Source: Opitutaceae bacterium
GTDB lineage: Bacteria; Verrucomicrobiota; Verrucomicrobiia; Opitutales; Opitutaceae
Length of the DNA: 13,539 nt
Assembly (NCBI GenBank): GCA_005787865.1
Contig: SXZN01000095.1
Span: 1-13,539 of the forward strand
Direction of reading: 5' to 3'
Part shown: piece after piece, positions 1 through 6,218 of the stretch
How the letters are laid out: each line of letters begins with the position of its first letter
Numbering within the stretch: position 1 is the stretch's first letter
The notes under the pieces: model-generated
What the model was told of the DNA's origin: nothing
Seen by the model: only the letters and a program-made list of their open reading frames with translations
Databases searched by the model: none
Program-made: the position numbers and the translations under genes

Positions 1-5
1 GCGCC

Positions 6-1394
6 TCACTGCAATTTAAAAGGTAACCGCTGGAGCCGGGTATAGGCTTCCGATAAAACGACGCTCGTCTTTGGCTCAGGATTTTCTCCGGTCTTTAGAA
101 TGTAAGCGGCCGTAAAATTACCGAGCACGGCGCAGTAGTCGCTGTTGACCATCATGCCAATCAGATCGCCCGTTTTGCTAAAAACCAGATCGCCGCGCTT
201 GGGCGCGATTTCTCCGAATAGTCGCGTGGTAATTCGGTTGTCGAGCTTCACGTAGCTGGTGTTGGCTGCGTCGATGCGGAAGGGCGTCTCGCCGTAACGA
301 CCGTCATCCGCGCGCACCAAGACAGCTTCGGGAAATTTAAAAGGCTCCGCCGCCAGCCGATAGATTTTCCCACCCATCAGGGCCGCCAGCGAGGCATCGA
401 TCGGCGCCACCATCACGCGCGGATCCAAGCGGAGAAAATGCAGCTCAGCCAAGGGCGCGCTGAAGGAACCCCGGGTCAGCCGACCCGCTACTTGATCATA
501 ATCGATCGCTATTTCGCCCAACACAAAAGGCGTGTCGCTCAAATGCATCAGCGCATAAATTTGCTGACCATCGCTCACCAAAATCGTCTGCGTATTATGT
601 TCCTTCACCGTCGGGCTAAATAACCCCGGCCGGCGCGCGATAAATTTTGACTGCACGCGATTGGCCAAAAATTCACTAAAAATTATATTCGGATTAACCG
701 GCCGATTGCTTCTTATCTCCTGGCTCAAAGCGCCCGACTGTTGGGCCAATTGACCCACGCCCAGCGTCAGCTGCGAAGTTTGCTCCTGCACTTTAGCGCG
801 CTCGAGTCGCTCGACTTCCACCTGCTGTTTGGCCTCAGTCAGATTTTGAGTGATGAGCTTTTTTTCCTGCTCAGCCACGCGCACGGCGACGTTGAGATTT
901 TCAATCCGCTGCCGCGCTTCGGCATTTTGCCGATCTAAGCGCACCAACTCAGCTTTCTGTCGCTCCGCCTCAGCGCGACGCTCGTCCAGCTCCCGCTGCA
1001 TTTTGGCCAACTGTTCCTTGGACAAGGCCGCCTCCTGCGTGGTGGCCGTAAAACGTTTTTCTAATTCGCGGGTACTTGATTGGTTGGCCGCCAAGGAATT
1101 CTCAAGCTGGCCCTTCTGCTGTTCTACCGCGGCCAGATTTTTTTCGCGCTCTGACAAAGAACCCCGCGTCGCGGCTAGCTGCGTGGCGAGGGCGTCGCGG
1201 GCCGTCTTTTCGTCTTCCAACGTGAGGCGCATCAACTCGACCATGTCCGCATTGATGGCGGGTGCATTGACGGCCGAGCGCGGGGCGGCGGACTCGAGCT
1301 GCGTGTGCGACGGCTCCGCTTTCTCCCAGCGCGTGAGCGCGAGGAGATTGAGCAACATAAAGTCGCACATGATTAGTAAGAGCGTCTTGTTCAT
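6..1394 (-). CDS. N-anchored coiled-coil protein, possible MotB/ExbD-like partner of the upstream membrane protein (hypothetical)
   Basis: Complete 462-residue protein that I do not recognise as a named family. It has three parts. Residues 4-20 form a single hydrophobic helix with a lone acidic residue in the membrane (D11, in the sequence IMCDFMLLNLLAL). Residues about 50-230 are a long Glu/Gln/Ala/Arg-rich coiled coil. Residues about 235-462 are a mixed, strand-rich domain in which GDLVFSKTGDLIGMMVN (401-417) recalls the end of a trypsin-like fold, but without the GNSGGP serine motif. Basic residues at the very N-terminus suggest the bulk lies in the periplasm. A lone Asp in an N-terminal helix is the hallmark of MotB/TolR/ExbD subunits, so a stator-like role with the neighbour is proposed; this is inference. 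The start is well supported: AAGGAGA overlaps the stop codon of the upstream gene at a good spacing, implying translational coupling. Alternatively it could be a structural envelope protein with no channel role. Confidence 0.85.
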   Translation of the reverse strand: MNKTLLLIMCDFMLLNLLALTRWEKAEPSHTQLESAAPRSAVNAPAINADMVELMRLTLEDEKTARDALATQLAATRGSLSEREKNLAAVEQQKGQLENSLAANQSSTRELEKRFTATTQEAALSKEQLAKMQRELDERRAEAERQKAELVRLDRQNAEARQRIENLNVAVRVAEQEKKLITQNLTEAKQQVEVERLERAKVQEQTSQLTLGVGQLAQQSGALSQEIRSNRPVNPNIIFSEFLANRVQSKFIARRPGLFSPTVKEHNTQTILVSDGQQIYALMHLSDTPFVLGEIAIDYDQVAGRLTRGSFSAPLAELHFLRLDPRVMVAPIDASLAALMGGKIYRLAAEPFKFPEAVLVRADDGRYGETPFRIDAANTSYVKLDNRITTRLFGEIAPKRGDLVFSKTGDLIGMMVNSDYCAVLGNFTAAYILKTGENPEPKTSVVLSEAYTRLQRLPFKLQ

Positions 1395-1401
1395 CGCGCA
1401 G

Positions 1402-1408
1402 TCTCCTT
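1402..1408 (-). promoter_or_regulatory. Shine-Dalgarno site of the coiled-coil gene, overlapping the preceding stop codon
   Basis: On the minus strand the sequence is AAGGAGA, with its GGAG core eight bases from the ATG at 1394. Its first bases belong to the TAA stop (1407-1409) of the upstream membrane-protein gene. This fixes the start and suggests that ribosomes finishing the first gene load directly on the second, so the two products are made together. Confidence 0.75.
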
Positions 1409-3077
1409 AAACCGTCGCGGCGGCGCCCAGTGATTCCACAATCAGTTTCCGCTTATAGGGTCGCACGTGACGGATTTTCACGAGGGCCACGCAAACAATG
1501 CCAAACAAGTTGGAGGAATAAGCCGCCAATAAGTTCGCATCGATCACGCCGAGGACTTGCAGCACCAGCGCGGTCGCAGTGCCGGCGATGCCAAGATACA
1601 GCCCGCCATCAAACAGATTTTCCTCATTCTCCATGAGGCGGAGCTTAGCGGTGGCGACCAAGGTCTGCCGGTCGATCTCGGCGATTTTCAGCAAACAGAT
1701 AACATACATGCCAACCTGCAAGCAGGCGAACAGCGTGATCGAGAGAATGGTGGAGAGGTCCATGGTGGTGGGGGTGGTTACAGCGCTCGTCACCGGCGCC
1801 GCCAAGGCGCCGATAACGGGAATCGTGAGTTTAATTTTATAATCAGAAACGGGAGCAGCCTTTAACAAAAAAGGCTCCGAAAAGACAAAAAAGATAAAAG
1901 TGAGAATGACCGCAATCAGGCCGCTACTCATGCGGGGAAAAGCACGGCGCAAGGTTGCTTCCACCGTAAAAAATAGCCCCGTATCGACCGCTCGGAGCAG
2001 CAGAAAGATGCCTCCTAGAAAAGCCGCGTATTTCGCCAGGAGCGCGAGCTCAGGATGACGCAGGGCAAAGGCGGCCCCCCATTCAAATTCTGGTCCCGCC
2101 CCACTGGTAACTGGCACTTGCCGTTGCACCAGTTGCACCACCGCGCCTTCGCCAAAAGCCAGCGCCAGTTGCAAGCTATCGACGCCCCGCCGGCCATAGG
2201 TAATGAGATAATGCGCGACAGTGTCGGCGGATTTAGCCATCAAGGCCGCCGTGTAAATAATCGGCAGATGCTCCGGGGCCAGGCGCGTCAAATGCGCAAA
2301 TTGCCCCACGGTCCCGAGACTGCCCGTCGTGCGCAGGAGCTCCGCCAACTGAATCCAATTCAGCCGCTGACCCAGCGTGAGAATATCCAAATAAAAATCC
2401 TCCAACTCGCCCATCTGCCCTGACTGAACCGCTCGTTCCGCGAGAGCCCGCACCTCGCGCTGCAGGGGAGCCGAGAGATGCTCGGTCTGCCAAAGATAAG
2501 CCGTGAGTAAAATGACGGCTTCCAACGGTTGTCCGCCCGGACGATTGGCTGGCACAAAGCGCTGCGTCGTAGTCAGCGCGGCCGTCTTCAGCAAAGTCTG
2601 GACCGCGGGTAAGCGCGAGACGGTCAGATAACGCCGGAGATTATCGCGCGCCTGCGGCAAGACCATGAACTTGAGCACCGGTTGCGAAGCGGCCGAAGCG
2701 GCCGCGTTGCGGTTGGCCAGCAAGGGCTCCAGCGCGACATCCCATCCCCCCCAGGGCATCATCTCGCGATGCTGGCGGGCAAAATTATCGATGATCACCT
2801 CGAGGGCGCCCGCGCCCGTATCGCCCGTTTTTTTCGCCGCGGCTAACACCAGCGCGGCGGGGCCTGGTTTATCTAATTCGAGCAAGTCGCGCCCAAAACC
2901 TGCGACGCTGGGGGTCCCCCGGCCGGCCTCACGCAGCAGCGCGACATTGAGGGACTTAACATTGACTGGGAGCAACCAAGCCACGGCCAGCAACCCGACG
3001 CCCAACCCCAGCCAGAGCTGCCAGGGAGCAGCCCGAGCGTCGGTTGGTCGGGAAATGATGGGCATGATGGAAGGCAT
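1407..3077 (-). CDS. Six-helix membrane protein with a MotA/TolQ/ExbB-like C-terminus (hypothetical)
   Basis: 556 residues from ATG 3077. The open frame extends to a TTG at 3125, but those 16 extra residues have no good ribosome site and would lie over the likely promoter. Predicted helices are about 19-38, 345-366, 384-405, 440-463, 492-512 and 514-535. Between the first two is a large, helix-rich domain of about 300 residues, probably periplasmic. The basic loops at 367-383 and 536-546 would be cytoplasmic. The last three helices have ExbB/MotA topology. Helix 5 (LYLGIAGTATALVLQVLGVI) resembles the LGLLGTV-type pore helix, and helix 6 (AYSSNLFGIVCVALVKI) the small/polar A-x-x-T-x-x-G-type helix, with T500, T502, S521 and S522 placed to line a pore. 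This is my by-eye match, not a search. The gene is first in an operon with the coiled-coil gene. Function otherwise unknown. Confidence 0.8.
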   Translation of the reverse strand: MPSIMPIISRPTDARAAPWQLWLGLGVGLLAVAWLLPVNVKSLNVALLREAGRGTPSVAGFGRDLLELDKPGPAALVLAAAKKTGDTGAGALEVIIDNFARQHREMMPWGGWDVALEPLLANRNAAASAASQPVLKFMVLPQARDNLRRYLTVSRLPAVQTLLKTAALTTTQRFVPANRPGGQPLEAVILLTAYLWQTEHLSAPLQREVRALAERAVQSGQMGELEDFYLDILTLGQRLNWIQLAELLRTTGSLGTVGQFAHLTRLAPEHLPIIYTAALMAKSADTVAHYLITYGRRGVDSLQLALAFGEGAVVQLVQRQVPVTSGAGPEFEWGAAFALRHPELALLAKYAAFLGGIFLLLRAVDTGLFFTVEATLRRAFPRMSSGLIAVILTFIFFVFSEPFLLKAAPVSDYKIKLTIPVIGALAAPVTSAVTTPTTMDLSTILSITLFACLQVGMYVICLLKIAEIDRQTLVATAKLRLMENEENLFDGGLYLGIAGTATALVLQVLGVIDANLLAAYSSNLFGIVCVALVKIRHVRPYKRKLIVESLGAAATV

Positions 3078-3156
3078 AACGGTTAAGCTGGCGGAAACAA
3101 ATTTATTTGCCGCGCGCCGGCACAAACAAATACACTAGCGCACTTAACCCAGACCA
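3078..3156. promoter_or_regulatory. Divergent promoter region between the membrane operon and def
   Basis: The 79 bases between divergent genes hold a sigma70-like pair on each strand. Plus strand: TTGCCG (3107-3112), 18-base spacer, TACACT (3131-3136), which would start RNA shortly before the def ATG at 3157. Minus strand: TTGTTT (complement of 3124-3129), 18-base spacer, TAAATT (complement of 3100-3105), which would start RNA near 3093, ahead of ATG 3077. The two overlap, so firing of one may hinder the other. A short inverted repeat, GCCG/CGGC at 3109-3121, lies between them. The matches are partial (about 4 of 6 bases each), so confidence is low. Confidence 0.3.
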
Positions 3157-3726
3157 ATGTCGCTGCCAATTGTTCACTATAACCATCCGATTTTGCGCAA
3201 GAAAGGCGCTAAGGTCACTGCATTCAACGCTCACCTGCGTCACTTGGCCGCAGTCATGGTGGATACTATGCACGCGGCCGAAGGGATCGGTCTGGCCGCT
3301 CAACAAATTGGCGAAGCCCTGCAGCTCTGCGTCGTCGACCTCAGCGGGGTCGAAGCAAAATTCAAGTGGACCTACGATGGCACCCATCTGCCGCTGGATC
3401 TGTTTATGCCACTGGTGTTGGTTAATCCCGAGGTAACCCCGGTGCTTGCACCGACCGACATTGCAGAAGAAGGCTGTTTGTCTTTCCCTAAAATCCGCGG
3501 CGATGTGGTGCGACCTGAGACCATCACCGTAACATTCCAGGACACCGCCGGCCACGATCACACCCTCCATTGCAATGGCCTGTTGAGTCGCTGCGTGCAA
3601 CATGAAGTCGATCACCTGAATGGCGTGCTCTTCATCGATCGCATGACCAAGCCAAGCCTGAACACCATCGATCTTCAGGTAAAAGCCTTGAAAAAGCGCA
3701 CCCGTAAATTGGCGGAAAAATCTTAA
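3157..3726 (+). CDS. def: Peptide deformylase
   Basis: Metal-dependent cytoplasmic enzyme that removes the formyl group from the N-terminal methionine of new proteins. All three family motifs are intact in the 189-residue product: GIGLAAQQ (43-50, the GxGxAAxQ motif), EGCLS (105-109, supplying the metal-binding Cys107) and HEVDH (149-153, the HExxH metal site with catalytic Glu150). Length is normal for the family. Residues about 62-82 form a small insertion between motifs 1 and 2, within normal variation. The ATG at 3157 is the first in frame and sits just after the likely promoter. def heads a compact run of genes: its stop is followed one base later by the adenosyltransferase start. The usual partner fmt is not present here. 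Confidence 0.96.
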   Translation: MSLPIVHYNHPILRKKGAKVTAFNAHLRHLAAVMVDTMHAAEGIGLAAQQIGEALQLCVVDLSGVEAKFKWTYDGTHLPLDLFMPLVLVNPEVTPVLAPTDIAEEGCLSFPKIRGDVVRPETITVTFQDTAGHDHTLHCNGLLSRCVQHEVDHLNGVLFIDRMTKPSLNTIDLQVKALKKRTRKLAEKS

Positions 3727-3727
3727 T

Positions 3728-4276
3728 ATGCCTGACCCGACCCCCGCTCGCTCCATCGCTACCCGCACCGGCGATGATGGCACCACCGGCCTACTCTACG
3801 GACAGCGGGTGCCAAAAAATCATCCCCAGATCGAAGCCGTGGGGGTACTGGATGAACTCAACGCCGCTTTGGGTTTCGCCAAAGCCACCCGCCCCACCGG
3901 CACCAGCGGCACGGCGATCGAACAAATTCAACGCGAACTCGTGGGCCTGATGGGCGAACTCAGTTGCGCGCCGAGTGACGCCGCGCGTTACGCCGCGTCC
4001 TCTTTTGCAAAAATTGGCGAAGCGGAGTTAGCGAACCTCGATGCCGCGATCGCCGTGATCGAGGCCCGCCAGCCAAAATTTGATGGTTGGGCCACGCCGG
4101 GCGCGAACGTGCATGCCGCGGCCCTCGACCTTGCGCGCACCGCCGCCCGTCGCGCTGAGCGCCAACTCGTGGGGCTCGGATCGCCCACGCCCACCGTGCG
4201 ACCCGTGCTCTTGCGCTATGTTAATCGCATATCTGACCTGCTGTGGTTGATGGCCCGTGAGGCCGAACAAGCCTGA
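3728..4276 (+). CDS. pduO: PduO-type ATP:cob(I)alamin adenosyltransferase
   Basis: Transfers the 5'-deoxyadenosyl group of ATP to cob(I)alamin, making coenzyme B12 in the cytoplasm. The 182-residue product shows the three PduO/MMAB signatures: TRTGDDGTTGL (12-22, the ATP-binding N-terminal loop), the RRAER core (141-145) and YVNRISDLLWLMAR (164-177, cobalamin/ATP-facing helix). It is an all-helical single-domain form without extra domains. The start lies one base after the def stop with no separate ribosome site, so it is probably translationally coupled. The next gene encodes a DUF6580 membrane protein related in style to ECF transporter S components, which suggests that imported corrinoid is handed on to this enzyme. 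No cobalamin riboswitch was seen upstream. The symbol denotes the family, not propanediol utilisation. Confidence 0.93.
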   Translation: MPDPTPARSIATRTGDDGTTGLLYGQRVPKNHPQIEAVGVLDELNAALGFAKATRPTGTSGTAIEQIQRELVGLMGELSCAPSDAARYAASSFAKIGEAELANLDAAIAVIEARQPKFDGWATPGANVHAAALDLARTAARRAERQLVGLGSPTPTVRPVLLRYVNRISDLLWLMAREAEQA

Positions 4277-4312
4277 AACGCTGATCGAAATAATCTGTGC
4301 ATCCGCTCATTT

Positions 4313-4942
4313 GTGTCTAAACCCATCACCATGCTCATCGCGGCTATTATACTCGGGCTGGCGGCGCTCGTGCGAATCGCTCCAACGATCGATCCGTCCC
4401 TTGTTAATTTCTCTCCGGTCATGGCGATTGCTTTTTGTGGCGGCGTTTATTTTCGCCCAGGCTGGCGCTGGGCCCTTCCTTTTGGCGCGCTCGCGCTGTC
4501 TGATCTTTACCTCAATCATTTTTACGCCCGCGAGTATGGCTTCCACTGGTCCCTCGCCGGCCTGGGTGCGCGCACCGCTTGTTTTGGCGGCGCCCTGCTC
4601 ATCGGCGCGTGGGTGCGCTCCCGCAAATCTTGGCTCAATTTGCTCAATGGTAGCCTGCTCGGAGCGATTATTTTCTACCTCGTGACCAATACTCAATCGT
4701 GGGCTGGCGATGTCTTTTACGCGAAAACCTTAGCCGGCTGGTGGCAGGCGCTGACTATTGGCCATCCGGAATATCCGCCCACCCTTTTCTTTTTCCGCAA
4801 CACGCTTTTCGGCGATCTTCTGTTCACAGGACTTTTTGCCGGTATCATGGAATGGCTGGCCCACCGCCGCGGAGCCCCCAGCCTCTGGGCTGAGACCGCC
4901 GAACCGGTCGAAGAACCGGTCGGCGCGAAGGTCGAAAAATGA
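4313..4942 (+). CDS. DUF6580-family putative membrane transport protein, candidate B12/corrinoid importer
   Basis: 209-residue integral membrane protein with about five to six hydrophobic helices (roughly 6-24, 33-48, 52-70, 83-100, 108-125 and 158-183). I recognise it as DUF6580-like from the NFSPVMAIAFCGGVYF segment (32-47) that follows the first helix. The family is described as putative transport proteins resembling ECF transporter S components; this is recalled, not searched. The GTG start at 4313 gives a short basic N-terminus, and ATG 4331 is an alternative. Cys42 and Cys90 lie in or near helices; solitary BtuM-type B12 importers use a cysteine to bind cobalt, so these are worth noting. 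The Glu/Pro-rich tail (195-209) includes a short repeat. The gene follows the adenosyltransferase by 36 bases and overlaps lipA by four (ATGA), so it sits inside the operon. Substrate is inferred from context only. Confidence 0.8.
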   Translation: MSKPITMLIAAIILGLAALVRIAPTIDPSLVNFSPVMAIAFCGGVYFRPGWRWALPFGALALSDLYLNHFYAREYGFHWSLAGLGARTACFGGALLIGAWVRSRKSWLNLLNGSLLGAIIFYLVTNTQSWAGDVFYAKTLAGWWQALTIGHPEYPPTLFFFRNTLFGDLLFTGLFAGIMEWLAHRRGAPSLWAETAEPVEEPVGAKVEK

Positions 4943-5841
4943 ATCCCCCTACGCGCAAACCTGACTGGCTCCGCGCCAAATTGCCCGCCGGTCCCGCCTA
5001 CCAGGCGACGCGGCGTCTCGTAGAGGAAAATAAACTGCATACGGTTTGTCAGAGCGCCCAATGCCCCAACATCGGGGAGTGCTGGTCGCGCGGCACCGCC
5101 ACGGTGATGATTCTGGGTAATATCTGCACCCGCTCCTGCAATTTCTGCGCGATCCAGACGGGGCGCCCCACGGAATTCGACCTCGGGGAACCAGCGCGCG
5201 TGGCTGATGCCGTCGCAAAAATGGGACTTAAACATTGCGTGATTACCTCCGTCGCCCGCGATGACCTCGCCGACGGCGGCGCCAGCGTCTGGGCGGCCAC
5301 TATTCGCGCCACCAAGCATAGAAATCCGCACTGCGCGATTGAGGTGCTCGTGCCAGATTTCAAAGGAAACCTTGATCAGGTCGATCTCGTGCTCGATGCC
5401 CGACCGGATATTTTTAATCACAACGTTGAAACCGTTGAGCGCCTGCAAAAACCGGTTCGCGTGCAGGCGCGTTATGATCGCAGCCGCAGCGTGCTCCGCC
5501 ACGCCAAGAGCCGCGGCTTCATCACAAAAACCGGCATTATGCTCGGCCTCGGCGAGACGCCCACGGAGATCGCGCAATGCCTACGCGATATCGCCAGCGA
5601 TAAAACCGACATTCTCACGCTCGGCCAGTACCTCCAACCAACGCCGCAGCATTGGAAGATCGACCGCTGGGTACCGCCGGAGGAATTTAAACACTGGAAG
5701 GATTTTGCTCTGGCCGCGGGCCTCGGCACCGTGGAAAGCGGCCCGCTCGTTCGCTCAAGTTATCACGCTGACGAGCAATCGCTCAAGTACACCGGCGTCG
5801 AGCACCTCAATAACGCGAATACTTTGGCGGGTGCCGTTTAG
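4939..5841 (+). CDS. lipA: Lipoyl synthase (radical SAM)
   Basis: Inserts two sulfur atoms into octanoyl groups on lipoyl domains of 2-oxoacid dehydrogenases and the glycine cleavage H protein. The 300-residue product has both iron-sulfur cluster motifs of the family: auxiliary-cluster cysteines C37, C42 and C48 (CQSAQCPNIGEC), and the radical SAM CxxxCxxC at C63, C67 and C70. The C-terminal RSSYHA motif (272-277) supplies the unusual serine ligand of the auxiliary cluster. Length is typical. The start ATG overlaps the stop of the previous gene (ATGA at 4939-4942), and GAAGG at 4927-4931 is a reasonable ribosome site. No lipB or lplA lies in the window, so the octanoyl-transfer partner is elsewhere. 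Confidence 0.97.
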   Translation: MNPPTRKPDWLRAKLPAGPAYQATRRLVEENKLHTVCQSAQCPNIGECWSRGTATVMILGNICTRSCNFCAIQTGRPTEFDLGEPARVADAVAKMGLKHCVITSVARDDLADGGASVWAATIRATKHRNPHCAIEVLVPDFKGNLDQVDLVLDARPDIFNHNVETVERLQKPVRVQARYDRSRSVLRHAKSRGFITKTGIMLGLGETPTEIAQCLRDIASDKTDILTLGQYLQPTPQHWKIDRWVPPEEFKHWKDFALAAGLGTVESGPLVRSSYHADEQSLKYTGVEHLNNANTLAGAV

Positions 5842-5862
5842 CCTCCGGTTAATCCTCGCTTC

Positions 5863-6123
5863 ATGCCCCTTCCGCCAGACCAAGCTTGGTTCCCCCTGAA
5901 GACCTTCGGTTGGGGCTGGCCGCGGCGCTGGGAGGGCTGGGTGGTGTTCGTCGTTTATCTCGCGGGGCTCCTTGCCGGCACGCTTTTGATCAGTCGATCG
6001 CTCACTTATTTTCTAATCTATAACGCCGCCCTCAGCACCGGCCTTATCTTCATCTGCTGGTGGAAAGGGGAAGCACCCCAATGGCGCTGGGGTCCCCAGG
6101 ACCGTCCGCCTCATAATAAATAA
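5863..6123 (+). CDS. Small two-helix membrane protein (hypothetical)
   Basis: 86 residues, rich in aromatic residues. The N-terminal segment WFPLKTFGWGWPRRWEGW (9-26) leads into two hydrophobic helices (about 24-43 and 47-66) joined by a very short turn, then a hydrophilic, Trp-containing tail. Small proteins with this FGWGW-type start followed by two helices occur widely in bacterial genomes without assigned function (recollection). It lies 21 bases after lipA and is probably the last gene of the def-lipA run. I see no motif that indicates activity. The even spacing of the predicted helices and its position support a real gene. Confidence 0.7.
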   Translation: MPLPPDQAWFPLKTFGWGWPRRWEGWVVFVVYLAGLLAGTLLISRSLTYFLIYNAALSTGLIFICWWKGEAPQWRWGPQDRPPHNK

Positions 6124-6218
6124 ACCCGCCCTGCGCCTCCCCGCGGGATGACTGGCCACAAGCAACGCGGCCGGAATTGAGGTTTTGATTTTGCCCGCGG
6201 AGTTGCTTTGCTCCGCCC
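6124..6218 (+). promoter_or_regulatory. 95-base leader before the phosphatase gene, with a hairpin at the start codon
   Basis: Just after the small gene an inverted repeat CCCGC (6125-6129) / GCGGG (6143-6147) could form a weak hairpin without a T tract. Closer to the next gene, GCGGAG (6197-6202) and CTCCGC (6211-6216) form a six-pair stem around an eight-base loop that ends two bases before ATG 6219. The only Shine-Dalgarno-like GGAG (6199-6202) lies in its 5' arm, so folding would hide it. No clear -35/-10 pair and no Pho-box repeat were seen. Confidence 0.35.

Noticed and set aside
850..1410. 186-codon plus-strand frame rich in Ser, Arg and Cys
   Set aside because: The composition is what the complement of the Glu/Ala-rich coiled-coil gene produces. 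No domain, signal or ribosome site supports it.
3078..3125. TTG start at 3125 for the six-helix membrane protein
   Set aside because: The added residues lie upstream of a likely promoter for this gene. ATG 3077 gives a normal short N-terminus before the first helix.
3103..3786. 227-codon open frame on the minus strand opposite def
   Set aside because: It lies antisense to a deformylase with every motif intact, has no recognisable domain, and would overlap the opposing promoter region. It is a GC-driven shadow frame.
4901..4922. Direct repeat GAACCGGTCG, two copies two bases apart
   Set aside because: It lies in coding sequence for the EPVEEPV tail of the DUF6580 protein. Two short copies in a low-complexity tail do not suggest an operator or a recombination site.
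4717..5577. 286-codon open frame on the minus strand opposite the DUF6580 gene and lipA
   Set aside because: It is antisense to two well-supported genes, shows no family motif or ribosome site, and is explained by codon bias in lipA.
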